Assembly: GCF_019091085.1 (NCBI RefSeq)
Contig: NZ_JAGXJY010000001.1
Span: 558,001-622,000, forward strand
Source: Mesorhizobium sp. GbtcB19
Lineage (GTDB): Bacteria; Pseudomonadota; Alphaproteobacteria; Rhizobiales; Rhizobiaceae
Length of the DNA stretch: 64,000 nt
Direction: 5' to 3'
Part shown: in pieces, positions 9,673 through 17,045 of the stretch
How positions within the stretch are numbered: position 1 is the first letter of the stretch
Layout of the letters: each line of letters starts with the position of its first letter
Notes under the pieces: model-generated
What the model saw: only the letters and a program-made list of their open reading frames with translations
The model's database searches: none
What the model was told of the DNA's origin: nothing
Made by a program: the position numbers and the translations under genes

Positions 9673-10467
9673 TCAGTTGCTCGGCGCGAGCACCGTAAAA
9701 CCCTGTTCCTTGAAGAGATCGGCGGCCTTGGCCGACTCGACGCACTTCAGGAAGGCAGCCGTATCCTTGTCCTTCGAATCCGCGGTCTGGGCAATCGGGT
9801 AGGTGATCGGCGGATGCGAATCCTCCGGGAAGGTGCCGACGACCTTGACGCCCTTGTCGGCATGCGCGTCGGTGGCATAGACGATGCCGAGCGGCGCCTC
9901 GCCGGTCGACACCAGCTTAAGTGCTGCGCGCACATTCTCGGCTTGAGCGACCTTGCCCTCGACCGACGACCAGACGCCCAGCGATTCCAGCGCCGCCTTG
10001 CCGTATTTACCGGCCGGCACTGCCTTGAAATCGCCCATGGCGAGCTTGCCGTCGCCGATGAGCTTGGCGAGATCGAAACCCTTCTCGATCTTGATCTCGA
10101 CTTTGGAGTCCTTCGGCGCCACCAGCACGATCTGGTTGCCGAGCAGCTTCACTTCGGTATCCGGCTTGGTCAGCTTCTTGTCGGAGAGATATTTCATCCA
10201 GTCGAGGTCGGCCGAGACGAAAATGTCGGCCGGCGCGCCGCCTTCGATCTGCTTGGCCAGCGCCGAGCTCGCCGCGTAGGAAATGGTCGCGGCCTCGCCG
10301 ACTTCCGGCTCGCAGGCCTTGTTGACCGCGTCGAGCGCGTCCTTGAGGCTCGCCGCGGCGAACACGATCACCTTGTCGTCGGCATGGGCCGCCGGCACCG
10401 CGGCCATCAGCATCGCCGTCAGACCGCCGACGGCGATCGCCTTCAATCCAAAACCCTTGCCCGTCAT
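9673..10467 (-). CDS. modA: Periplasmic molybdate-binding protein ModA
   Basis: The 264-residue binding protein has a signal peptide (GLKAIAVGGLTAMLMAAVPA, cleavage near AHA-DD). The mature N-terminus DDKVIVFAAASLKDALDAV is the typical ModA signature for oxyanion binding; later motifs include SSALAKQIEGGAPADIFVSA and GIVYATDAHA. The ATG at 10467 is preferred to a TTG one codon earlier because GGAG is then 7 nt upstream. It is first in the modABC operon, divergent from mop, with a Mo-box candidate between them. Confidence 0.95.
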   Translation of the reverse strand: MTGKGFGLKAIAVGGLTAMLMAAVPAAHADDKVIVFAAASLKDALDAVNKACEPEVGEAATISYAASSALAKQIEGGAPADIFVSADLDWMKYLSDKKLTKPDTEVKLLGNQIVLVAPKDSKVEIKIEKGFDLAKLIGDGKLAMGDFKAVPAGKYGKAALESLGVWSSVEGKVAQAENVRAALKLVSTGEAPLGIVYATDAHADKGVKVVGTFPEDSHPPITYPIAQTADSKDKDTAAFLKCVESAKAADLFKEQGFTVLAPSN

Positions 10468-10514
10468 CAAATCTCTCCCTGGTTTTCAAATCCGTACGGC
10501 CCAAAGCCTCGGAC

Positions 10515-10538
10515 CGATATATCCGGATGAACATAACA
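10515..10538. promoter_or_regulatory. Candidate ModE-type Mo-box operator between modA and mop
   Basis: CGATATAT (10515-10522) and ACATAACA (10531-10538) flank an 8-bp centre. Compared with the 24-bp Mo-box dyad known from ModE proteins (CGTTATAT-N8-ATATAACG), the halves match at 7/8 and 6/8 positions with exact spacing. The site is 48 bp upstream of modA and 103 bp upstream of mop, so one bound regulator could control both. No binding evidence is available from sequence alone. Confidence 0.55.
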
Positions 10539-10641
10539 AGGGAAGGCCTGCGCCATTGGCATTTTCGTGCCTCAATCGGCGTGGCAGGGCGCGATTGTTC
10601 TGGTAAGACGATTCCCAAACGAAACCGGAAAGGAAGCATCC

Positions 10642-10851
10642 ATGAAGATCAGCGCCCGCAACATCCTCAAGGGTAAGGTCACCGATATCGTCAAGGGAGC
10701 CACCACCTCGCATGTCAGGATCGACATCGGCGGCGGCGTCATCGTCACCGCCTCGATCACCAACGAGGCGGTCGCCGACCTCGCGCTCGAAAAAGGCAAG
10801 CAGGCCTATGCGGTGATCAAGGCCTCGGATGTGATGGTCGGCATCGACTGA
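10642..10851 (+). CDS. mop: Molbindin, stand-alone Mop/TOBE protein
   Basis: The 69-residue protein is a single Mop domain: MKISARNILKGKVTDIVKGA, TTSHVRIDIGGGVIVTASIT, then NEAVADLALEKGKQAYAVIK. Molbindins assemble into hexamers that bind and store molybdate in the cytosol. The ATG at 10642 is preferred over longer frames because AAAGGAAG lies just upstream and the protein then starts at the canonical domain boundary. It is transcribed away from modABC and may share the Mo-box at 10515. Confidence 0.9.
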   Translation: MKISARNILKGKVTDIVKGATTSHVRIDIGGGVIVTASITNEAVADLALEKGKQAYAVIKASDVMVGID

Positions 10852-10864
10852 GCCGGCAGCTGGC

Positions 10865-11355
10865 GTGGTCCGCGAGAACGAGATCCGCCCGGGCGAGGTC
10901 GCCGTCGATCCACCGCCGGCGACCGATGCCGGGCTGGTCTTCATCGGCGTGATCCGCACCTCATGGGCCTCGCGCCTTGTCACGCCGCGCCAAGGCCGGG
11001 CCGACGGCCCGGTCTGCCGCATCGAGATCTTCGAGCCATGGTGGCCGGCGCTTGACGGCGTGGAAAAATTCGAGCGCCTGGAGGTGCTCTACTGGCTGCA
11101 TCTGTCGCGGCGCGACCTTGTCATGCAAAGCCCGGCGAGCGACGGTACGGCGCGCGGCACATTCGCCTTGCGCTCGCCGGTGCGCCCGAACCCAATCGGC
11201 ACTTCGATCGCAGCTTTCGTCGATCTCGAAGGCGCACGCTTCTGGTACGCGGGCTTGATTGCGTCGACGGCACGCCGCTGCTCGACATCAAGCCGGACCG
11301 GACCTTGTTCAAGCCGATCGCACCGCCGCAGGCGGGTGATTTCGAAACAGGCTAA
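10865..11355 (+). pseudogene. trmO: TrmO (TsaA/YaeB) tRNA methyltransferase gene with a frameshift
   Basis: TrmO N6-methylates the t6A residue at position 37 of some tRNAs. Residues 1-125 from the GTG at 10865 read well: GLVFIGVIRTSWASR, VYWLH-type [11 protein letters not shown], and the family motif [11 protein letters not shown]. Near 11237-11246 the frame changes. The expected ending ([20 protein letters not shown], then [16 protein letters not shown] and TAA at 11353-11355) continues in another frame, consistent with loss of one base. Read straight through, the frame would run to 11401 into thyA with a nonsense tail. It is either a true pseudogene or a sequencing error. It lies 14 bp after mop and convergent with thyA. 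Confidence 0.8.
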
Positions 11356-11358
11356 GCG

Positions 11359-12153
11359 CTACACTGCGATCGGCGCCTTGATGTTGGCGTCAGCGAAATA
11401 GTTCTCGAGGCGGAAGTCCTCGAAACGGAAGGCGAAAAGGTCCTTCACCTCCGGATTGATCCACATCGTCGGCAAGGCCTTGGGCGTGCGCCGCATCTGC
11501 TCGCGCGCCTGCTCGAAATGGTTCGAATAAAGATGCGCGTCGCCCAGCGTGTGGACGAAGTCGCCGGGCTTAAGCCCGGTGACCTGCGCCACCATCATGG
11601 TCAGCAAGGCATAGGAGGCGATGTTGAACGGCACGCCGAGGAAGATATCGCCTGACCGCTGGTAGAGCTGGCAGGAAAGCCGGCCTTCCGAGACATAGAA
11701 CTGGAACAGGCAGTGGCAGGGCGGCAGCGCCATCGCCTCGACCTCGGCCGGGTTCCAGGCCGAAACGATCAGCCGGCGCGAGTTGGGATTCTTGCGTATC
11801 TCCTTCAAAAGGCCGGCAATCTGGTCGATCGTGCCGCCGTGGCCGTCCGGCCATGAGCGCCACTGCTTGCCGTAGACCGGACCGAGATCGCCGTTCTCGT
11901 CGGCCCATTCGTCCCAGATGCTGACACCGTTGTCGTTGAGATATTTGATATTCGTGTCGCCGGCCAGGAACCACAAAAGCTCGTGGATGATCGACTTCAG
12001 ATGCAGCTTCTTGGTGGTGGTGACCGGGAAGCCGCGCGACAGGTCGAAGCGCATCTGGTAGCCGAACACCGAGCGCGTACCTGTACCGGTGCGGTCGCCG
12101 CGGTCAGCGCCGTTCTCCAGCACATGCTTCAACAGGTCGAGATATTGGCGCAT
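11359..12153 (-). CDS. thyA: Thymidylate synthase
   Basis: ThyA converts dUMP to dTMP using methylene-tetrahydrofolate, producing dihydrofolate for FolA. The product is 264 residues, the exact usual bacterial length. It contains [29 protein letters not shown], the catalytic Cys146 in [12 protein letters not shown], and [19 protein letters not shown]. The ATG at 12153 gives this length; in-frame extension further upstream is non-coding. The stop is 3 bp from the trmO stop on the other strand. Confidence 0.97.
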   Translation of the reverse strand: MRQYLDLLKHVLENGADRGDRTGTGTRSVFGYQMRFDLSRGFPVTTTKKLHLKSIIHELLWFLAGDTNIKYLNDNGVSIWDEWADENGDLGPVYGKQWRSWPDGHGGTIDQIAGLLKEIRKNPNSRRLIVSAWNPAEVEAMALPPCHCLFQFYVSEGRLSCQLYQRSGDIFLGVPFNIASYALLTMMVAQVTGLKPGDFVHTLGDAHLYSNHFEQAREQMRRTPKALPTMWINPEVKDLFAFRFEDFRLENYFADANIKAPIAV

Positions 12154-12259
12154 CGGCTCTGCCTCGATTCGGGACGACAGCCAATCATAGCCGACTGACC
12201 GCCGATCGAACACCGCAAACCCGGCGGCAAATGTGGACCACGCCATACAACTCCGCGGC

Positions 12260-12281
12260 GCCGGCACGGCTTCGTGCCGGC
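12260..12281 (-). terminator. Hairpin downstream of the DUF2853 gene
   Basis: GCCGGCACG (12260-12268) pairs perfectly with CGTGCCGGC (12273-12281) around a 4-nt loop, about 20 nt past the DUF2853 stop and upstream of thyA. There is no T-run, so it may be an mRNA 3'-end structure rather than a classical intrinsic terminator. Confidence 0.4.
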
Positions 12282-12299
12282 CGCCGGGTGGCTTGCGCC

Positions 12300-12611
12300 T
12301 CAGAGCGAGCCGAGTTTGCCGAGGTCCTTCGCCACCAGATAATAGAAGGTCACGCGGCTCTTGGTGTTGTCCGCATGCATCGCCTTGCAGGTCTTCTCGA
12401 TCGAGGCGTTGGCCTTGGCGGCATCCGCGATGCCGAGCTTCTTGCCGATCCAATTCTCCCGCACGCGGTCGAGCTCCTTCGGGTCGGTGCAGGACACCAG
12501 CGAGGAATCGCGGTTCCGGAGCGCAATGCCCAGATGCTTGACGATCTTGTCGACAGCGTCGGCGCTGGCGCCGGCGTCGTATTTCTTCACGTCCGCTAGA
12601 TAATCGGCCAT
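12300..12611 (-). CDS. DUF2853 family protein
   Basis: The 103-residue soluble protein ([20 protein letters not shown]...) consists of charged helices with two cysteines ([30 protein letters not shown]). It fits the DUF2853 family, small conserved proteins of unknown function. The start at 12611 follows AGGGGAAGTTTG. It reads in the same direction as thyA but is separated from it by about 150 bp with a hairpin. Confidence 0.75.
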   Translation of the reverse strand: MADYLADVKKYDAGASADAVDKIVKHLGIALRNRDSSLVSCTDPKELDRVRENWIGKKLGIADAAKANASIEKTCKAMHADNTKSRVTFYYLVAKDLGKLGSL

Positions 12612-12805
12612 CAAACTTCCCCTCGTCGGCGCCACGGATCCGGTCGATGAGGGTTGCGGCGCGTTGCGCAACTTGTGCGCTAGGTCAGAGACTCCTCACC
12701 GTGAGCGAGATTTGATTGTGTCAGCGCGCAAGTCAACCCTTGGCTGCGCAGTTTGGCATAACTGGATAAGCGCCGGTTTGGCCTTTCTTTTTGCCTCATC
12801 GCTCC

Positions 12806-12811
12806 CTATAT
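12806..12811 (+). promoter_or_regulatory. Probable -10 box of the ssrA promoter
   Basis: CTATAT matches the rhizobial -10 consensus exactly and lies a few tens of bases before the first tmRNA piece. A -35 match is weak (T-rich CTTTCTTTTT at 12783-12792). No operator was seen. Confidence 0.4.
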
Positions 12812-12839
12812 TCGCTTCGTCGGCTTGACCGACTATGGC

Positions 12840-13140
12840 GATAAACAGGCGATGAAATAAGCCGTTCGGACCCGGGGGCGGTACCCGGCGCCTCCACCAA
12901 AAACCGCTCTGGCTGACGGAGCGGCTTTTGCTGGGGGCGAAATAGGATCGACGAAGGTGTAAAGATCGTACTTTTGCCCGGCATTGTACCACCGTCATCG
13001 GGCTAAACTTATAGTTGCCAACGACAACTATGCGGAAGCTCGTCTCGCTGCTTAATGCGGCGCGAACGCTTCAAATCAAGTCCTAGCGGTTCGCACTTCT
13101 AGGCGGGGTTCGGAGGTACCTGGCAACAGAAACCTCCACC
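12840..13140 (+). ncRNA. ssrA: Transfer-messenger RNA, permuted two-piece form
   Basis: tmRNA rescues stalled ribosomes and tags the nascent chain for proteolysis. The acceptor piece is encoded first: a CCGGG/CCCGG stem with a 7-nt loop, then CGCCTCCACCA ending at 12899. A CCGCTC...GAGCGG hairpin spacer follows. The coding piece then begins at about 12933 with GGGGGCG, which can pair with CGCCTCC of the acceptor, and AGGATCGACG. The tag frame at 13017-13055 reads ANDNYAEARLAA-stop. A GGAGGT...ACCTCC hairpin (to about 13139) closes the gene. This permuted order is known for alphaproteobacteria. Exact mature ends are estimates. Confidence 0.93.
13017..13055 (+). other. tmRNA proteolysis-tag reading frame
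   Basis: Twelve codons GCC AAC GAC AAC TAT GCG ... GCT GCT followed by TAA encode ANDNYAEARLAA. The LAA end is the recognition signal for ClpXP, and the N-terminal AxDN part is the kind bound by SspB (encoded at 16062). One further alanine comes from the charged tmRNA itself. Confidence 0.93.
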
Positions 13141-13241
13141 TTCCCCCCTTTTTGCTTCTTCCTCAATCAACCGAACGGCCAAGGCTCGTCCGGCGCCTGG
13201 TGCGCGGCGGAACCTTGCCGCACATCATCCATGGACAAGCG

Positions 13242-13799
13242 ATGCAAAACGATTCCGACCGATTCTTCGTGCTGACCGGCGGCCCCGGCTCCGGCAAAAC
13301 CACGCTGATCGAAGCGCTGCGGACAGAAGGTTTCGCGACCGCGCCCGAAGCCGGACGCGGCATCATCCGCGACCAGATGGCGATCGGCGGCGCTGCCCTT
13401 CCCTGGCAGGACCGCGCGCGGTTCGCCGAATTGATGCTGTCGTGGGAACTGCGCTCCTGGCACGCCGCGCATGGCGAGACCGGTCCGGTCTTCTTCGATC
13501 GTGGCGCACCCGACACGATCGGCTATCTCAGGCTCTGCGGCTTGCCGGTGCCGGATCACGTCGCAAACGCCGCGCGGAAATTCCGCTATGCGCGCCGCGT
13601 TTTCGTGGCCCCGCCATGGCCTGAAATCTTCGCCCAGGATGAAGAGCGCAAGCAGACGCTCGACGAAGCCGAGCGCACATTCCGCTCGGTGACCGGCGTC
13701 TATGCGCAGCTCGGCTACGAATTGGTGACCTTGCCGCTTGTCTCTGTCGAAGAGCGGATGCGCTTCGTGCTTGAGCAGGTCAGGTTGCGACAGGCATAA
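13242..13799 (+). CDS. AAA family ATPase / P-loop kinase-like protein
   Basis: The 185-residue protein begins MQNDSDRFFVLTGGPGSGKT, a Walker A P-loop at about residues 14-20. Other conserved blocks are APEAGRGIIRDQ, VFFDRGAPDTIGYL (likely Walker B region) and RRVFVAPPWPEIFAQDEERK. This is the pattern of the small predicted ATPases of COG3911; the substrate is unknown. The ATG at 13242 is chosen since earlier residues are not conserved-looking and overlap the end of ssrA. A strong terminator begins just after the stop. Confidence 0.8.
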   Translation: MQNDSDRFFVLTGGPGSGKTTLIEALRTEGFATAPEAGRGIIRDQMAIGGAALPWQDRARFAELMLSWELRSWHAAHGETGPVFFDRGAPDTIGYLRLCGLPVPDHVANAARKFRYARRVFVAPPWPEIFAQDEERKQTLDEAERTFRSVTGVYAQLGYELVTLPLVSVEERMRFVLEQVRLRQA

Positions 13800-13825
13800 A
13801 AAAGGCCGGGCAAGCCCGGCCTTTT
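13800..13825. terminator. Bidirectional rho-independent terminator
   Basis: AAAAGGCCGGGC and GCCCGGCCTTTT form a perfect 12-bp palindromic stem around two bases, with A-runs and T-runs outside. It serves both the ATPase gene (+) and the exporter gene (-), which converge here. Confidence 0.9.
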
Positions 13826-13844
13826 GGTTGTTTCGAGGCGCGCC

Positions 13845-15050
13845 CTACTCCGCCGGCGCTTCGACCGCTTCGCGCGCGCGGCCGAGCGTCAGCTTGGCCA
13901 GCGTGAAGGAGATCACCGCGCAGAGCGTGATGCCGGCCACCATCGGCAGCGGCGTGCCGTCGAAGAAGATGCCGGCGACGCCCATGGCGAGCGCGCCGAT
14001 TGCGAAATGCAAAGTGCCCATCAGCGCCGAGGCCGTGCCGGCGATCTCGCCATGCTCTTCCATCGCCAACACCGAGGTGGTCGGGATGACAAGGCCAAGG
14101 AAGCCGTAGCCGACGAACAGCAGCGCCGCCATCACGTCGAGCCGGTCGACGCCGGCGGCCATGATCGCGAACAGCGCCACCATCACCGTGGCGTAGCCGG
14201 TGACCGCCACCCAGACGACGCGCTTCAGACCGAACCGATCGGCCAAGAGGCCGGTCAGCTGCGACATGCCGATGAAGGCGACCGCGTTGATCGAGAAGAA
14301 CACGCTGTAGACCGACGGCGACAGGCCGTAATGGTCAATCAGGATGAAGGACGAGCTCGACAGATAGACGAAGAAACTCGCAATGCCGAAGCCGGCGATC
14401 GCCACAAGGCCGAGGAAGTTGCGGTCGCCCATCAGGTAGCGGTAGCCGGCAAGCGCCGTGCCGAAGGATGAGCCGGCGCGCTCTTCGACCGGCCGCGTCT
14501 CCTTGAGCGAGGTGGCCAGCAGGATGGTAGCCAAGGCAGCCGCGCCCGTGACGGTCCAGAACACGGCGCGCCAACCAAAACTCTCGATGATCTGGCTGCC
14601 GGTCAGCGGCGCGAGAATCGGCGACACCGAGAACACCAGCATCAGAAGCGACATCAGCTTGGCGGCCTCGTTGCCGGTGTGCAGGTCGCGCACGATGGCG
14701 CGCGGCACGGCCATGCCGGCGCTGGCGCCGAGACCCTGCAGGAAGCGGAACGCGATCAGCCATTCGATATTGGGCGCCATCGCCGAGCCGACGCCGCCGA
14801 CCATGAACAGCGCCAGGCCTGCGTAAAGCGGCAGCTTGCGCCCGACCATGTCGGAGATCGGCCCGACGACGATCTGACCGAACCCCATCGACAGGAAGAA
14901 GATCAAAAGGCTCATCTGCACGGCGGCGGTGCCGGCATGCAGGTCCTGGCCGATCGAAGGCAGCGCGGGGAGATACATATCGATCGCGAACGGGCCGATT
15001 GCGGACAACAAGCCGAGCACGACCGCAATGCGGAGGAATTTGGGACTCAT
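13845..15050 (-). CDS. Bcr/CflA family multidrug efflux MFS transporter
   Basis: This 401-residue inner-membrane exporter has 12 predicted helices. The N-terminus GLLSAIGPFAIDMYLPALPS is diagnostic of the Bcr/CflA (DHA1) drug-efflux family, followed by the loop motif GPISDMVGRKLPLYAG and RFLQGLGASAGMAVPRAIVRD. It probably exports drugs or toxic metabolites by proton antiport. It is divergent from a TetR gene; the 210-bp gap holds ACGAA/TTCGT inverted repeats, so TetR control is likely. Confidence 0.92.
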   Translation of the reverse strand: MSPKFLRIAVVLGLLSAIGPFAIDMYLPALPSIGQDLHAGTAAVQMSLLIFFLSMGFGQIVVGPISDMVGRKLPLYAGLALFMVGGVGSAMAPNIEWLIAFRFLQGLGASAGMAVPRAIVRDLHTGNEAAKLMSLLMLVFSVSPILAPLTGSQIIESFGWRAVFWTVTGAAALATILLATSLKETRPVEERAGSSFGTALAGYRYLMGDRNFLGLVAIAGFGIASFFVYLSSSSFILIDHYGLSPSVYSVFFSINAVAFIGMSQLTGLLADRFGLKRVVWVAVTGYATVMVALFAIMAAGVDRLDVMAALLFVGYGFLGLVIPTTSVLAMEEHGEIAGTASALMGTLHFAIGALAMGVAGIFFDGTPLPMVAGITLCAVISFTLAKLTLGRAREAVEAPAE

Positions 15051-15140
15051 GATAAGGCTCTTTTCGGATCTGGTTGCCGCCGCGAAATATCGGCGTCTGA
15101 ACCCAGGACGTTCCATCCCGCGGAAATTCGACATCTGAGA

Positions 15141-15168
15141 ACGAATTTGTTCGTCTCTTAGGAACGAA
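15141..15168. promoter_or_regulatory. Candidate TetR operator (inverted ACGAA repeats)
   Basis: ACGAATTTGTTCGT (15141-15154) is an inverted repeat with 5-bp arms. A third half site, AACGAA, lies at 15163-15168. It sits between the divergent exporter and TetR genes, 90-120 bp from each. Assignment to TetR is inferred from position. Confidence 0.5.
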
Positions 15169-15225
15169 CACATCCGTTTCCGCAGCCCGGACTTCCCTTT
15201 GTTGTGTCCACAAATTTAGACAGCC

Positions 15226-15254
15226 TTGTCCAATTCGTCAATCACAGCTATATA
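15226..15254 (+). promoter_or_regulatory. Sigma-70-type promoter of the TetR gene
   Basis: TTGTCC (15226-15231) and TATATA (15249-15254) are separated by exactly 17 bp. The predicted transcription start falls at about 15261-15262, on or next to the ATG, implying a leaderless message. Confidence 0.6.
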
Positions 15255-15261
15255 GATTTTC

Positions 15262-15945
15262 ATGAAGCACGGCGTTTCTCCTGACACTTTCCCGCCACGC
15301 AGCCATGAGGCCAAGCGCGTGTCGGTGGTCGACGCTGCTGCTTCTGTTTTTTGCCGGGAAGGCTATGCCGGCGCCAATATCGACCTGATCGCGGCCGAGG
15401 CCGGCGTGTCGCGGCAGACCGTCTACAACCATCATGGTGACAAGGAAAAGCTCTTCGTCGCCGTCGTGCGCGACCTGACGGAGCGCTGCAATGCCGGCAT
15501 ATTCGCCACCATCGCCAGCTTCCCCGACCAGCCCGCTGAGCTTGAAGCCGATCTGATCGCCTTTGCCGTGCGCATGAACCGCAACTGCATCTGCAACCGC
15601 GATGGCCGTTTCCTGCGCAAGCTGATCCAGGCCGAGGGCGAGCGTTATCCGGAACTGTTTGCCGAATGGCGCGAACAGGGCCCGGGCCGCACCTGGTCGG
15701 CGCTTGCCGCGCGCTTCGCCCGGCTTGCCTTCGCCGGCCATCTGTCGATCGGCGACCCGGATGTCGCGGCGCGTCAGTTCCTCGCCCTCGTCAACGCCGA
15801 GCTTCAGATCACTTTCGTGCTGGGCGGCATGCCGACCGAGGAAGAGGTGCTGCGCTCCGCCACGAACGGCGTGCGGACCTTTCTCAACGCCTTCGGCAGG
15901 AAGAAATCGCCAGCCGGCAAACAGGCGGCACTCGTTCACGCCTGA
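15262..15945 (+). CDS. TetR/AcrR family transcriptional regulator
   Basis: The 227-residue regulator has a TetR helix-turn-helix at about residues 22-62 (VFCREGYAGANIDLIAAEAG, VSRQTVYNHHGDKEKLFVAV). The C-terminal domain resembles the AefR-like type (LRKLIQAEGERYPELFAEW). It likely represses the divergent Bcr/CflA exporter and itself. The ATG has no Shine-Dalgarno sequence and follows a -10 box by 7 nt, so a leaderless mRNA is predicted. Confidence 0.9.
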   Translation: MKHGVSPDTFPPRSHEAKRVSVVDAAASVFCREGYAGANIDLIAAEAGVSRQTVYNHHGDKEKLFVAVVRDLTERCNAGIFATIASFPDQPAELEADLIAFAVRMNRNCICNRDGRFLRKLIQAEGERYPELFAEWREQGPGRTWSALAARFARLAFAGHLSIGDPDVAARQFLALVNAELQITFVLGGMPTEEEVLRSATNGVRTFLNAFGRKKSPAGKQAALVHA

Positions 15946-16061
15946 GCGATCAAATCGCCGGTATCCCTCTTGGCCTCACGGCTTTGCGCCTATATGCGGT
16001 TTACGCCGCGCTTAAGCTTGATTACAGCTATGCGGACGATTCAACGGAATCCGACCATCAC

Positions 16062-16595
16062 ATGGCCGACGACCACATCCGCTACGACATTCTGGCCCAG
16101 GAGGCACTGCGCGGCGTCATGCGCAAGGTCCTGGCCGAGGTCGCGCGCACCGGCCTTCCGGGCAATCATCATTTCTTCATCACCTTCCTGACCGGCGCGC
16201 CGGGCGTGCGCATCTCATCCAGGCTGCGCGAGCGCTATCCGGAGCAGATGACCATCGTCATCCAGTTCCAGTACTGGGACCTCAAGGTGACGGATGCCGG
16301 CTTCGAAGTCGGGCTTTCCTTCTCCGACGTGCCGGAAAAGCTCGAAATCCCCTTCTCCGCCGTGCGCGGCTTCTATGATCCGTCGGTCAACTTCGAACTC
16401 GAATTCGATGTTAAGACCGAGGGTATGGAAGAAGAGGCCGCCGCTGCTCCGGCCGCCGAACCGATCGCCGTCGTCCCCGAGAAGAAGGCCGAAACCAAGA
16501 AGAAGGCTGCCGAGGCCGAGAAGAAGCCGGCGGTCGCCGAGACCGGCGGCAAGGGCGCCGACGTCGTTTCGCTCGACGCCTTCCGCAAGAAGTAG
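16062..16595 (+). CDS. sspB: SspB family ClpXP adaptor (alphaproteobacterial type)
   Basis: SspB tethers ssrA-tagged proteins to ClpX and speeds their degradation. The 177-residue protein contains IRYDILAQEALRGVMRKVLA, GNHHFFITFLTGAPGVRISS and MTIVIQFQYWDLKV, the peptide-binding core. After about residue 120 it becomes a low-complexity Ala/Glu/Lys linker ending in VVSLDAFRKK, the probable ClpX-docking tail. Two small genes (DUF4169 and RHH) follow closely and may be co-transcribed. The tmRNA gene is 3 kb upstream. Confidence 0.9.
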   Translation: MADDHIRYDILAQEALRGVMRKVLAEVARTGLPGNHHFFITFLTGAPGVRISSRLRERYPEQMTIVIQFQYWDLKVTDAGFEVGLSFSDVPEKLEIPFSAVRGFYDPSVNFELEFDVKTEGMEEEAAAAPAAEPIAVVPEKKAETKKKAAEAEKKPAVAETGGKGADVVSLDAFRKK

Positions 16596-16603
16596 GCGGC
16601 ACC

Positions 16604-16801
16604 ATGGGAGAGATCGTCAATCTCCGCCAGGCCCGCAAGCAGAAAGCGCGCATCGAGAAAGAACGCCAGGCTGGCGAGAACCGGGCGCTCCATGGCCGCA
16701 CCAAGGCAGAGCGCGAGCGGGATCGGCTGACGTCCGAAAAGACGGAGAGATTCGTCGCCGGCCATCGCCGTGAAAAACCCGACGATCCCGGCAAGCGCTG
16801 A
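16604..16801 (+). CDS. DUF4169 family small basic protein
   Basis: The 65-residue protein MGEIVNLRQARKQKARIEKE... is almost wholly charged helix. The start MGEIVNLRQARK and the ERER core fit DUF4169, a family of unknown function. It starts 8 bp after the sspB stop and ends 8 bp before the next gene, so it is probably in one operon with both. Confidence 0.75.
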   Translation: MGEIVNLRQARKQKARIEKERQAGENRALHGRTKAERERDRLTSEKTERFVAGHRREKPDDPGKR

Positions 16802-16809
16802 GAGCTGCC

Positions 16810-17037
16810 ATGGCCGCGGTCGAAAAACGTTCTGTAACGATCCGCGGTCACCGCACCAGCTTTTCGCTGGAACAGCCCTTCTATGACGATCTCATCGCCA
16901 TCGCCGCGGAGCGCTCGCAGTCGCTCGCGGCTCTGGTCGCCGAGATCGACGAGACGCGCACCCGAGACGCCAACCTGTCGTCGGCGCTCAGGCTCTACGT
17001 GCTTGCCTGGGCAAAGCGCGGCGGCGCGACGCCCTGA
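16810..17037 (+). CDS. Ribbon-helix-helix domain protein
   Basis: The 75-residue protein has the pattern of the RHH_4-type domain: KRSVTIRGHRTSFSLEQPFY, DDLIAIAAERSQSLAALVAE, SSALRLYVLAWAK. Such proteins may bind DNA as dimers, but the target is unknown; homologues are sometimes mislabelled as sulfotransferases. It is the last gene of the sspB group and converges on the ClC gene 9 bp away. Confidence 0.8.
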   Translation: MAAVEKRSVTIRGHRTSFSLEQPFYDDLIAIAAERSQSLAALVAEIDETRTRDANLSSALRLYVLAWAKRGGATP

Positions 17038-17045
17038 GGATGGTT

